A stretch of DNA of 64,000 nt from Hippophae tibetana (Eukaryota > Streptophyta > Magnoliopsida > Rosales > Elaeagnaceae): contig CM072812.1 in assembly GCA_037013495.1 (NCBI GenBank), positions 62,342,938-62,406,937 on the forward strand. The letters are read 5' to 3'. The notes beneath the pieces were generated by a model. It did no database searches. It worked only from the letters and a program-made list of their open reading frames with translations, and was not told the DNA's origin. This document shows, one piece after another, positions 42,474 through 52,981 of this stretch. The position numbers were made by a program, and so were the translations under genes. The first letter of the stretch is position 1. Each line of letters opens with the position of its first letter.

Positions 42474-43140
42474 TTAAAATATTACCACATATGATTCATC
42501 AAATAGAAGAGGACTCCCATGTGGGGTAGTTATTGGATGTAAATTCTCACCAAAATGTTCATCGTGGTTTGATTGATGGTAAGAATGTGCAGATTGCATT
42601 GGAGAAAATGAACCACTACTTGATTGCATATGCATTCTTGGCATATAGTGAGGACCAATAGGATGGTTATATCCCATACTGGATGTAGTTTGAGCGCAAT
42701 GAAATTGCATGGGTGGCATGCCTGGCCTGGATGGTGGCCTGCCTATCATGTATGGTCGCATGCTTGGCATGGATTATGGCATGCCTGGAATGGATGGTGG
42801 TATGCCTTCTATGAATGGTTGCACACTTGGCCAATATGGCATGCCCTGGTTGTAGCATGATGCCATGGTTAACATTTGTTGTGATTGATGTTCTTTTAGA
42901 GTGGAAATCTCACTTAACACTGAGGCCTTAAAGGAGTTGAATTCTTCTTCAATTTTGGTGTACTTCTCCTTACTTACCGTCTGAGGCTTTTGTTTTGGAA
43001 TGTTAAAATACTCCATAGAACCATCATATTGGCTACCTCCCCTAACACGACCAGGATGCTCGCATCCGAATGCATGATATAAAGCATCTCTCCCAGGCTC
43101 TTCGATTATTTCACCCCTGGATATTTTTTCTTAAACATCT
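42474..43140 (-). pseudogene. Transposase_24-type ORF, C-terminal exon with coiled coil and Met/Pro/His-rich tail
   Basis: Continuous reading from about 43120: IIEEPGRDALYHAFGCEHPG, RVRGGSQYDGSMEYFNIPKQ, then KYTKIEEEFNSFKASVLSEI (heptad-like, coiled coil) and STLKEHQSQQML. A low-complexity tail follows (MPSMRPYMIGRPPSRPGMPP, MHMQSSSGSFSPMQSAHSYH). One stop occurs at about 42774. The ALYHAFGxxEHPGRVRG block is the conserved motif near the end of the PF03004 family. It ends at a GTAATA donor near 42486. CACTA-1 has the same exon with a retrotransposon LTR in it. Confidence 0.75.
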
Positions 43141-43230
43141 CTCTATAAATAATAAAGCACACAAATATATCATTCATTATTACATCAATTATTAAATATC
43201 ATTAAGAATTTTTATCAACCGAAATGACTA

Positions 43231-44115
43231 ACCAACTTATTTAATTGTTCTTCTCCTCGCTTAGTAATCGGTCTTGAATTCTTCGTTTGGGAGTCTTTGT
43301 TTCTATATACAATTCAATTCGGGTAACAGGTCTACCCAATTCAGCTTCCTACATAAATTATGAAAATTTTATTAACAGTGACATGAAATTAAATTGAGGA
43401 AGATAAATATAAAAATATTTATAAATTAAGAAAAATTAATAATATCATTCTATATCTAACTTCAGGATTTGAAGACCTCCTAGTATGGTTAGGAAGAATG
43501 TTATGCATTTGTACATTCTGATGATCTTCCCTAATAATTTGAAATTCATCTGAACGTCTATAATCCACAAAGTCTTTCCAAACTTGAGGTGTAATCCAAG
43601 GGTGTCCTTCAGGGATTTTGTAGAGTTAATTCTCATCAAGTGGTTCCAAATATGGAAATACATAATTTCTTGCCAATCTGGAAGTCTTGTATTCCTTCCA
43701 TGCCTTATTTGCAATCTTATAACACTTGCTTTTCAAACTATCATCGACTTTGTAACGATTCTGTAAAAACACAGTACAAAAGATTAGATATAATACACAC
43801 CTAATATAATATATATATTGATTATAAAATATAAGAGGATTACACAAATGGTTATCCATATTTTGAACTTTTCTGCATCGTCAACCTCAGACCAATCATT
43901 TATATTGATTAGTATACTGGACTTTGCAAGTCGACCAATAGAGGATTTCAATTGTTGACCATTTTCCCCTATTGGATTACCAGTAGCATCAAATAGAACA
44001 AGTATTCTATCATCTGGGTTAAGTGGAGCATCAGGTATATTCGCTCAACCCCTTCTTTTCAAATACCCCAATGGATCATTTGGATCTACAAGCTCTGTTA
44101 TCCGAAGATCCATGA
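43231..44115 (-). pseudogene. Transposase_24-type (PF03004) N-terminal exons, CACTA-2
   Basis: Exon 1 (about 44115-43855) encodes RITELVDPNDPLGYLKRRG, a stop, then PDDRILVLFDATGNPIGENG, KSSIGRLAKSSILININDWS and EVDDAEKFKIWITICVI. Exon 2 (about 43763-43446) encodes KVDDSLKSKCYKIANKAWKE, YVFPYLEPLDEN, a stop, GHPWITPQVWKDFVDYRRSD and EFQIIREDHQNVQMHN. Exon 3 (about 43350-43255) encodes EAELGRPVTRIELYIETKTP. This domain order (NxxW...WKxFVDYR...GRPVTRxELYIxT) is typical for PF03004. The two stops are single-base changes. Intron-like sequences with GT/AG ends lie between the blocks. Confidence 0.75.
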
Positions 44116-44226
44116 AATATCTACAAACAATGAAGAAATATAAATTAATTGACAATTTTAGGAACATACATATAATAAGAGTTATTACAACAATATAATA
44201 TAGAACATACGTTATGTTTAATTAGG

Positions 44227-46902
44227 TTATTGATCGTATACATATATTCCTTCACAATCACTTCGAGCCCATGACGAAGAATCATCATCATCAATTAGAT
44301 CATCACATACATTAGGCAATTTATTTGAGAAATTACTAATATTGATTAATGTATCAAACATAGAGTCATCAGTGTTAACACAATGGTAAAACTCTTTTTG
44401 TGGAGGTGTTAACACAACAGACCATCTTGGATCAATTTGATCGCTCACGTAAAATACTTGTTTTGCATGAAGTGCTAACGTGAAAGGATCATCAGTGTGA
44501 CTTATCCTGGATAAATTTACAAAGGTAAATCCAAATTCATCTATTTTATATCCAACATTGATAACATCTTCGACCCAATCACACAAGAAAATTGTTTCAT
44601 GGAAGACCTCATAATCCAATTCCCAAATCTCTTGTATTATACCATACTATGTTCTATTAGAAAGTACAAGATTAACATCTTTTGAACTGGAAAATTGCAT
44701 AGTCTGTGCAACCTTGAGTCGTAAACCTCGATCCATTTATTGTGAAACTATAAAATGAATTGACGTCGAATTTTGGCCCATGTGCAAGCCATTGTAAACT
44801 TTCTAATATTTTATGATTGGGTTTCTTGAGTTCATCTCAAATCTATGTATACAAAAACACAAAATGTGTTTAGAGCAAAGTTTTAAAACATTGAATAGAT
44901 CTAGGAAGATACATGCATGAATTTTTGTTTGTGACACTTACATGGTTACGAAACCAATTAATAAGCTCTCACTTATGTTCATCATACAACCATTTTTCTC
45001 CTCCTTTTTTTATAACGAGGATCGATCTTCAATAAGTTTAAATGCATCCTGTAATGTTATTAAATATATATTAAGTTATATATCATCATTAATAGTTAAA
45101 TAAAAAATTATTTTGCAATCATGAAACAATGAACATCACTTACTCTATGTAAGGTTGTGCCTCATTATTATTTACCAAAATGATTCGGTGTGCTTTTTCC
45201 CATCGAGTGCAATCAATAAATAATTTCTTACTTCCACCAAGCATATGGTTACCTACTTGGATCATGTGACGTTATAAGAACAACTAGTGCATAGGATTCC
45301 CAATTTCAGTGCAACCACTAAAGTATTCATAACAAAACTCAATGGCTTCTTCAGCAATGTAGCATTCCACCATGCATCCTTCAAGTCGATGTCTATTATT
45401 TATATATCCTTTAAGGACTTGCATATATCTCTCAAAAGGATACATCCACCTTAAGTAAGTAGGACCACACAATTGAACCTCTCGACACAAAGTCTCTACA
45501 ACATCTTTCTGTAAAGAATTTAACTTGCCAATTGATATAGATTTCTTGCATATTGTATTGAAGAATGAACAAAGCTGAATTATTGATAATCGAACATGTT
45601 TTGGAAGAATTGATCTAATAGCAACTGGTAATAACTATTTCATTAAGATATGACAGTCATGTGATTTCAATCCATACAGTCTCCTATCGGTGATAGACAC
45701 AAAATTTCTTAAGTTGGATGAGTAACCATCAGGAAATTTCACACCCTCCAAACATTTACAAAACACATCCTTCTCTTTGGTTGACATTGTATATGATGCT
45801 GGTGGTAAGTATGTTCGATTCTTATCATTTTCCACTCTTGGTTCCAATTTAGGTCGTATGCCTAGTTTCTTTAAATCCAATCTTGCTTTAATTTCATCCT
45901 TTGTTTTTCCAGGTATATTAAGTAAAGTACCAATCAAGATCTCACATACATTCTTCTCAATATGCATGACATCTAAGATGTGACGAATGTGTAGGTCTTT
46001 CCAATAAGGTAATTCCCAAAATATTGATTTTTTTCCAACAACCATGGTAAGTCGGTTCAAACTCTTTTTCATTTTCACCCATTTCATTAGTTAACCTCTT
46101 TCGTTTCCCTACATTAGTGAGTTTTGTTTTCATCTTTCCATATCGTTTGAATGTCATACCATTCAATTGCCTTAATATCTTAACACCTCGCAAAGGTCGA
46201 GTTGCATGATCATGATCTTCTTCACCATCGAACGATTTCTTTTGGTATCTAAACTTGTGTCCAGATGGAAAAAATCTTCTATGTCTTCTATAAGACATCT
46301 TTCGTTCGTGAACAAGATAAGTTGTAGAAGTTCCATCACTACATATAGGGCATCCCTTGTAACCTTTTGTTGCATGTCCTGATAAGTTTCCATAAGCAGG
46401 AAAATCATTAATTGTCCATAAAAGGACCCCCTTCAAGTTAAAGTGTTCTTCTTTATATGCATCATAAACATTTACACCATCATTCCACAACGTCTTTAAA
46501 TCATCTATCAGAGGCTACAAATACACATCAATATCAACACCAGGTTGTTTCGGTCCTGAGATCAATAATGTTAACATCATGAATTTTCTTTTCATACACA
46601 ACCGTGGAGGAAGGTTGTATGTTACCATAATTACTGGCCAACAACTATATCTACTATTGAGGGAACTATGTAGATTAATTCCATCTGCAGCAATGGCAAG
46701 ACGAAGATTGCGCGGATCAGATGAAAATTGAGGACATAAATTATCTACTACTTTCCAATTTGGAGAATCACAAGGATGATGTAGCACCCCATCATCAAAT
46801 CGATTATCTGAATACGAAGTCAACATCTTTGATGTATCTTTACTATTGAACAACCTTGGAAAGTAAGGAATCGGAGGAAAGTACCAAAGAACCTTTGTAG
46901 AC
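44227..46902 (-). pseudogene. TNP2-type transposase, main and C-terminal parts (TNP2, DUF4218, DUF4216), CACTA-2
   Basis: Continues the N-terminal part at 52982-53709, from which it is separated by element D. 46902-46515: VLWYFPPIPYFPRLFNSKDT, then DGVLHHPCDSPNWKVVDNL, RLAIAADGINLHSSL (acidic site) and VTYNLPPRLCMKRKFMMLTL. After a TAG (VYL*PLIDD): LLWTINDFPAYGNLSGHATK and the zinc-binding-like GYKGCPICSDGT. 46087-45635: WELPYWKDLHIRHILDVMHI, EKNVCEILIGTLLNIPGKTK. 45490-45284: GPTYLRWMYPFERYMQVLKG and VECYIAEEAIEFCYEY (DUF4218). 44830-44690: LAHGPKFDVNSFYSFTINGS. 44619-44227: LCDWVEDVINVGYKIDEFGF and QIDPRWSVVLTPPQKEFYH (DUF4216). Frameshifts near 45960 and several stops inactivate it. TNP2 is the DDE-type transposase of CACTA elements. 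Confidence 0.9.
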
Positions 46903-46903
46903 A

Positions 46904-47969
46904 TGATGAGTGCTCAAAAAGCACTAAAATAACCATGATTTTATGCACATTAATTGATTAAAAAGATATATATTTATATGTTTTATCATATATTTATATA
47001 AATTTGTCTTTTTCGGAATCACGGGTATTTTTATTGTTTTTCAGGTATTTTGGCTTAAAAACGCAACTTAAAGACTCAAATAGGAATACTTGAAGCAATA
47101 CATCACAAATATATTAATAAATAAATGGGGAAAGGTCAAAAAACATGGAAAAATTGGACAAAATGGGTCAAAAAGGTCAAAAATGTCAAAAAAGAGTAAA
47201 TCACACCCAACTGCCCAGCGGAACGCCCCAGTGCCCACGCCCGCGCGCCCCAGCGCCCCATCCCGCGTGTGCCAGCCTGCCCATCCGCGCGCGCCGAGCT
47301 GCGCGCAGTGCGCCCAGCAGCCCCTTCCACGCGCGCCGACGCCTTTTCGCCCCATTTTTCACGTGCAGCCGCCCCCATGACGTCATGCTGACGTCATTAA
47401 TGACCTCAGCATTTCCATTACGCGTTTTTACATTTTTTTCAACATTGTTTTACTCATTTTCCCTCTCCATCCTCACCTATAAATACCCCCCTTCCCTTCA
47501 CTTCAAAACACACTTCTCTCTTCTTTCTTTCTCTCATTTCTTAGTTTTTGAGTTTTTCTTAGTTTCTTTCTTAGTTTCTAAGCTTTTCTTAGTTTCTTTC
47601 TTAGTTTTTAGTTCAATTCTCTTAGTTTTAGAGTTCTTCTCTTTTTGAGAGGAACTTGTAATGTTTTTGTAATTTATTAGCTTTTTGATTCAATAAATGG
47701 GAGTTCAAATTCCGTTTGGAGGTTTTCCAGCAACGAGAATAGCATCGAAGTTCTGTAAGGATTTTATTTTCTTTACAGTTATTTTTATGCTTTATTCTTA
47801 CATGTTATATTTAATTTGTCTGTGATTAAATTTAACTGTGCTGGCTGTTTATAAACATAATGTAATAATAACGTTGTTATGCTTGCGAAATATTAAATAG
47901 GTAAAAATTTCTAAAATGAATTGATTTTATTTTTATTCAAGATTTTATATTAAGAATGTCGGAGAGAAA
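46904..47969 (+). repeat. 5' LTR of element D (3' end missing)
   Basis: Matches the solo LTR 3429-2330 in reverse up to ...AAGAATGTCGGAGAGAAAG, then joins unrelated leader sequence at 47970. It contains the full promoter region, a CpG-rich U3 (47215-47345), and CAATAAATGGGAG (47690-47702), whose AATAAA may be the polyadenylation signal of the R region. U5 end and PBS are missing. Confidence 0.88.
47360..47486 (+). promoter_or_regulatory. LTR promoter of element D: CACGTG, two TGACGTCA sites, TATA box
   Basis: CACGTG at 47360-47365, TGACGTCA at 47378-47385 and 47389-47396, then TATAAATA at 47479-47486 in CTCACCTATAAATACCCCC. The 3' LTR copies the arrangement at 51450-51576. These are classic plant bZIP/bHLH target sequences, and spacing is identical in both LTRs. 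The transcription start is expected near 47510-47520 (inferred). Confidence 0.68.
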
Positions 47970-48990
47970 GCGTTTTTAAATTATTTATCAAAATTTTAAA
48001 AACATTTTTGTGGTGTAAATAATTGTGATGTTTTTTTTTTGTTTTAATAAAAATAATAATAATCAAATTTCAAATTTCATAAGAAATAAAAAAATAAATT
48101 TTTTTTAATTGTAAAATAATTTAGAAATTTGAAATTTGAAGTAAAAAATTTTACCGTTCATGAAGAGTAAAAAAAAATTTAAAAACTTAAAAACACAAAA
48201 AATTTTAAGATAAAAAATAAATAGTATAGTGTAAATAGTCAAATAAAATTACCGTTCATGAATAGTAAATTTTTGTTTTAAGTTAATAAGAAATAATATA
48301 GCGTGAATAGTAAAATAAAATTACCGTTCATGAATAATAAAAAAAAGTAAAAAAATAAAAAACTTAATTTTTAATTTTCATTTAATAATAAGTAAATAAT
48401 AATAAAAACAAAATAAAAACAAAATAAAAAAAATCAATTTTTATTCTTATTTTATTTTCCTTTACCTTTTTCAATTTTATTTTATTTTAGTTTATTTTAT
48501 TTTATTTTAGTTTATTTTATTTTATTTTATTTTATTTTATTTCAATTTTGAATTTTATTTATTTTAATTTATTTTAATTTATTTTAATTTATTTTTATTA
48601 TTTATTTTTATTTTATTATTTTCTTTTCTTTTCTTTAACTATTTTTGTTCTCTCTTTTAATTTTTTATTTAACTTAATTAACTTAGATTTTTCATTAACT
48701 TAATTACCTTAGATTTTTAGTTTACTTAACTTAATTAACTTAACTTTTTAATTAACTTAGAGTTTTTTTAACATAACTAACTTAGATTTTTAACTTAGCT
48801 TTTTAATTAACTTAACTTAATTAACTTAAACTTGTTAATTAACTTTGATTAACTTATTTTTTTTAATTAATTTAGATTTTTTTTAACTTAACCAACTTAG
48901 CTTTTTAATTAACTTAACTTAATTAACTTAGATTTTCTTTTACTTAATTAACTTAAATTTTTACTTAATATAACTTAATTAACTTAACTT
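47970..48990 (+). repeat. Leader repeats of element D: ACCGTTCATGAA copies, TTTTA-rich and TTAATTAACTTA-rich tracts
   Basis: ACCGTTCATGAA followed by (G/T)AGTAAA or AATAAA occurs three times (48153, 48251, 48324) within a repeated AATAGT(A/C)AA-ATAAAATT context. 48470-48600 is a tract of degenerate TTTTATTTTA(G) units. 48655-48990 is a degenerate array of TTAACTTAATTAACTTAG-like units, also present in the leader of C (41620-41730). No ORF. Confidence 0.8.
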
Positions 48991-49020
48991 TAATAACATG
49001 AAAAGTAAAGATCTAAGGGA

Positions 49021-49139
49021 GTTCTGTCTAGGAGACTAGTTCCTAGATGCCTTTGTGCCACTAGTCTTTCCTGAGAACGTTGTTCTGTCTAGGAGGATGG
49101 TTTTTAAGGAGCCTTTGCCCCACCATTCTTTCCTGGGAG
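49021..49139 (+). other. Two tandem stem-loops in the leader of element D
   Basis: Module 1 (49021-49079) can fold as GTTCT/AGAAC, AGGA/TCCT and GACTAGT/ACTAGTC around a loop containing GCCTTTG. Module 2 (49081-49139) folds as AGGA/TCCT and GATGGT/ACCATT around a loop also containing GCCTTTG. The two are imperfect tandem copies that share loop and 3' TCTTTCCTG(A/G)GA sequence but have different stems. Element C has both at 41481-41600. Position upstream of gag suggests a packaging or dimerisation structure; that is inference. Confidence 0.75.
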
Positions 49140-49200
49140 CACTCTTGGTTAATACTGATTATGTTATTTTAACTTTAAAAAAAAACAAAAAAAAACAATT

Positions 49201-49487
49201 CTGAAACTATCTCCAAAATTATAAAGTCTTAAATTACAATCTCAAGAGTTAGTTTCTTTGTTTGATCTAGGTACAATCGTGTTTTGATGCCTTAATTATT
49301 TGATTTGCACCTAGATGTGGGTTATCTAAAACCCTCAAGCATGCCCCTAGTTTTTGGTACAGAAAAATTTGAAAATCAATAGGGCATGTTTGAAACAGTA
49401 TAGGTAGACAACCTTGTCTTACTTGTAGGTATTATTGACTCAATGATGAGGGGACATTCAGTTTACTTAAAATGCAATCCCCAAGTT
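49201..49487 (+). other. Unassigned sequence at the gag-pol deletion site of element D
   Basis: About 290 bp between the leader and the hairpin module, including GCACCTAGATGTGGGTTATC and GGGCATGTTTGAAACAG. It does not match gag or pol of element C and shows no coding features. It could be an ancestral segment of a non-autonomous lineage or filler DNA. Confidence 0.45.
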
Positions 49488-49536
49488 ACGTCTTGCTAAG
49501 ACGTTAAACTAAGCGCTGGATGGGAGGCAACCCATC
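49488..49536 (+). other. Paired-hairpin module, element D
   Basis: Hairpin 1 is ACGTCTT-GCT-AAGACGT (49488-49504), the spacer TAAACTAAGCGCTG, and hairpin 2 GATGGG-AGGCAA-CCCATC (49519-49536). Both stems are perfect. This is the best preserved copy of the module also found in B, C and A. In D it persists although no ORF precedes it. Confidence 0.8.
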
Positions 49537-49540
49537 ATTT

Positions 49541-51380
49541 TAGGTAATTTTCTATTATTTATTTTATTTACTTAATTTGATTGTTCATTTTAGTTTAATA
49601 ATTTTTAAATTGTTAAAACTAAAAATATTTGTTGAGATGTTAGAAGTTTACAGCGATCTGTCTGTATACACTTTAATAATGAATATGATGGATGCACCTG
49701 CATTTCTCCATTACTACATACACATTCTCAGGAAATAGGTAATCTTTCTTCTCTTTTCTCTTTATCTTTAATTTACAGTTGTTACATTGAGGACAATGTA
49801 AGTTCTAGGTTGGGGGTGGTGAAAAGTTACCATGCTTAATTAGAAAAAAAAAAGATTTCACAATTTAAAAATTAAAAAAAATTAAATATTTTCTCACAAA
49901 AATTTATCATTTCTTTAAATCAAATTTAAGTAAATAGTTAAGTCTTTTGTACTGTTAGATTAATTTTTGAAAACATATCATGAAATATTTTGTAATTGTT
50001 TTTGATAATTAGTTAGTTTTTGTCATAACTAGTATTTCTTAATAAAATGTGGAAATTATATTAAACCCAAAATCGGTGTTTATGAATTTTTTTTAGTGGA
50101 GACTACCCTTGTGAGATATAATTTGAGCCTGATTTCTTTTATTGAGAGTGAAATATATATTTTTTCTACTCCAAACACATTTCTTATTTATTCAAATTTT
50201 TAGATGATCTCTATAGGTATTAGCATTGAATGTATAAAGTTTTTCTCATCTTAATAGAGTATCATATATTTTTTATTATTATTTTTGCTTAGATTAAATT
50301 ATTTGAGTAGAAATTGATAGTATATGCTTATATCTCATTTATGCATGACTGCTACAAAAACAAAAAGACATATATGGGGTTACCTAAACCAAACAGAAAA
50401 GCCACAAAATTAACCACTCACCAAAATCCTAAAAAAAAAATGTACAATCTGTACATGGGTTGACTCTCTAAAAAAATACATATATTGAAAAATATCTACA
50501 AAAAAAAATATATAGTATCATCTACATACTATGACCCACGTTGCCTACAAAGTTGTGAGTACAGGCTAATTACAAAAGAAAAATATAGGAAGTAATTCCC
50601 TAAAAAGTCATTGCAATTTCTTCATTTGTAAAAAGCATATATCTTGAAATTCTTTCTTAATGAGTTTGATTTATGCATAAAAATAATTTTTATATATGAT
50701 ATCTTTATAATTTATACATTCGATTCCTTTCATGAGATCAATGTTAAAATAACACTTTGAGCCTTTATTCTTTATACATATCCGAACATATTAGTTCATT
50801 TCTATACATCAACTCTTTCGCATATAAATTAGTATGAGTGTTTGAACCCATAGGATTCAGTGTTTTGAGAGTATTGACTTGTGAGGAATAGAGTCGAAGC
50901 AAATTCTGATTCATGACCTGAAATTGGGTAAAATTAAATTGATACATTTTTCAAATGAAATATGAAAATGATTTTCGACTAATTATTATAATAAAATCAT
51001 GATTGTTTAAAGAGATTAAAATAACTTATGCTTGAGATTTTAATTATGATCTTAAAGGAGATTAAAAAGTGTGAGACATTTTTGTGATATGTTGTTTTCT
51101 TTTATCCTTAAATTAATTTTTGATTTTGTTTTAATTTTAGTTTTTGATTTGATTGTTTTTATAGTTTTTTTTTATTTTTACATTAAGTTCAATGTTTGTG
51201 GGTATCATTACTGAAAACCCTCACGAGACTCAAACTCGTCCACTAGGGCAACCTAGGGGTTTAAAGGCTTGTTGCATAGGCTAAATGCAACCGTTTCAAT
51301 CCACGAAAGTGATTTAGGATAGTTTAATTTATAGTTTTTATCGCTTCTCTTGCTAAGGGACTAGCAAGAAGCTGGTTGGG
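49541..51380 (+). other. Non-coding 3' spacer of element D
   Basis: Homologous to the post-pol spacer of C (32542-34180, reversed), ending GCTTCTCTTGCTAAGGGACT followed by AGCAAGAAGCTGGTTGGGGG, the region just before the LTR. The first bases of the LTR are missing, so the exact PPT boundary is lost. Contains ACATTGAGGACAATG (49786-49800), a motif common before the 3' end of Athila elements. Confidence 0.75.
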
Positions 51381-51386
51381 GGTTGG

Positions 51387-52981
51387 GCGCGCGTGCAGCG
51401 TGCCCAGCAGCCCCTTCTGCGCGCGCCGACACCTTTTCGCCCCATTTTACACGTGCAGCCGCCCCCATGACGTCATGCTGACGTCATTAATGACCTCAGC
51501 ATTTCCATTACGCGTTTTTACATTTTTTTCAACATTTTTTTACTCATTTTCCCTCTCCATCCTCACCTATAAATACCCCCCTTCCCTTCACTTCAAAACA
51601 CACCTTCAAAACACACTTCTCTCTTCTTTCTTTCTCTCATTTCTTAGTTTTTGAGTTTTTCTTAGTTTCGTTCTTAGTTTCTAAGCTTTTCTTAGTTTCT
51701 TTCTTAGTTTTTAGTTCAATTCTCTTAGTTTTAGAGTTCTTCTCTTTTTTAGAGGAACTTGTAATGTTTTTGTAATTTATTAGCTTTTTGATTCAATAAA
51801 TGGGAGTGCAAATTCCGCTTGGAGGTTTTCCAGCAACGGGAATAGCGTCGAAGTTCTGTAAGGATTTTATTTTCCTAACAGTTATTTTTATGCTTTATTC
51901 TTACATGTTATATTTAATTTGTCTGTGATTAAATTTAACTATGCTGGCTGTTTATAAACATGATGTAATAATAACGTTGTTATGCTTGCGAAATATTAAA
52001 TAGGTAAAAATTTCTAAAATGAATTGATTTTATTTTTATTCAAGATTTTATATTAAGAATGTCAGAGAGAAATATATTATTTTTTATTACAAACTTAAAT
52101 CTGAAAATTAGATTTTAAGGTTTAGTTATCCGGTCTAATTTAGAGTAGTGCTCTTTTATTTGTTGGTACAATCGCCCGGTAGTTAGAGTGAAACTCTATT
52201 GCAAAAGTTTTTATAAGAATTATTATGTGAAAATGTATTGACAATATGTTTTCAATAGTGGTTTTAAAACTTGAAAGTTAGTACTCGGATAATTAAATTC
52301 TTATGTTTAATTTGGACACCTTGAATAAAGTTTAAACTGTCTAACCCCACCAAAGGTGGCATTTAAATGGTTCATTTTCAAATCTCTTAGAAAAAGGAAT
52401 TAATTTAATTAACCAAATTAGTTATCAACCCCACCAATAGGTGTTAATTGATTTGTTTAGTTAACAAAGAATATCTAACCCCACCAAAGGTGGTATTTAT
52501 ATAAAAAAGAGAGAATCAATAAAATATCAATTTATATCTTTAATAACCTAGATAATATGAGCAAGCATAATTAATTTAGTTATTATATCCATAAATACCC
52601 CACTAATATAAATGATAAAATTTGCATAAATATTTATTGAATCTGTGTTTATATTTATTTTTAGATAAATATTTATTGAATTTGTATCTATGTTTATTTT
52701 TATGTTATTAGATTATATTTAATTAATCTGTATATATGTTTATTTTTATTTTATTAGATTAGGAACACAAAAACCAAACTATCGTGACAGGATGTTTAGG
52801 ATTTAATTTCGTTTTTAAAAGTTTGAATAATAAATTAAAAACCACATACATTCCTTCCTTAGATCGACCTTGGGAGTATACTTATCATTTTCTACGAAAT
52901 GATTCGTGCACTTGCGAGAGTTTTATAAATATTAAAACCAAAGTATTGGCAAGAATCGGCGATGCCGGTTTTCGCTCATCA
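51387..52981 (+). repeat. 3' LTR of element D (5' end missing)
   Basis: Starts within U3 at the GCGTGCAGCGTGCCCAGCAG segment and runs to TTTTCGCTCATCA. Contains TGACGTCA at 51468-51475 and 51479-51486 and TATAAATA at 51569-51576. TTCAAAACACAC is duplicated at 51592-51615. A local duplication of an ATTTATTGAAT-GTTTATTTTTA-type unit expands 52620-52760 compared with the solo LTR. Confidence 0.88.

Larger units (their letters stand above)
46904..52981 (+). mobile_element. Element D: Athila-family derivative without gag or pol, inserted in the CACTA-2 transposase
   Basis: Plus-strand element starting TGATGAGTGCTC and ending TTTTCGCTCATCA, flanked by perfect AGACA duplications (46899-46903, 52982-52986). 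It contains a 5' LTR remnant (46904-47969), leader repeats and hairpins (47970-49200), a non-coding stretch with a paired-hairpin module (49201-49540), the post-pol type spacer (49541-51380) and a 3' LTR remnant (51387-52981). The two LTRs have complementary losses: the first lacks about 900 bp at its end plus the PBS, the second lacks about 390 bp at its start plus the PPT-LTR junction. No gag or pol coding sequence remains, so it must have moved with proteins from another element such as C, or lost them after insertion. Confidence 0.93.

Noticed and set aside
42624-42860. Trp/His-rich plus-strand ORF with repeated HAWHGW pattern
   Set aside because: Antisense of the Met/Pro-rich tail of the CACTA protein; pattern caused by the GGCATG repeats.
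47068-47648. Long ORFs on both strands over the 5' LTR of element D
   Set aside because: Same U3 composition effect; the region is defined as LTR by its termini, TATA box and target duplication.
48655-48990. A satellite or CRISPR-like array
   Set aside because: Units are degenerate, AT-only and without distinct spacers; they are leader low-complexity repeats also found in element C.
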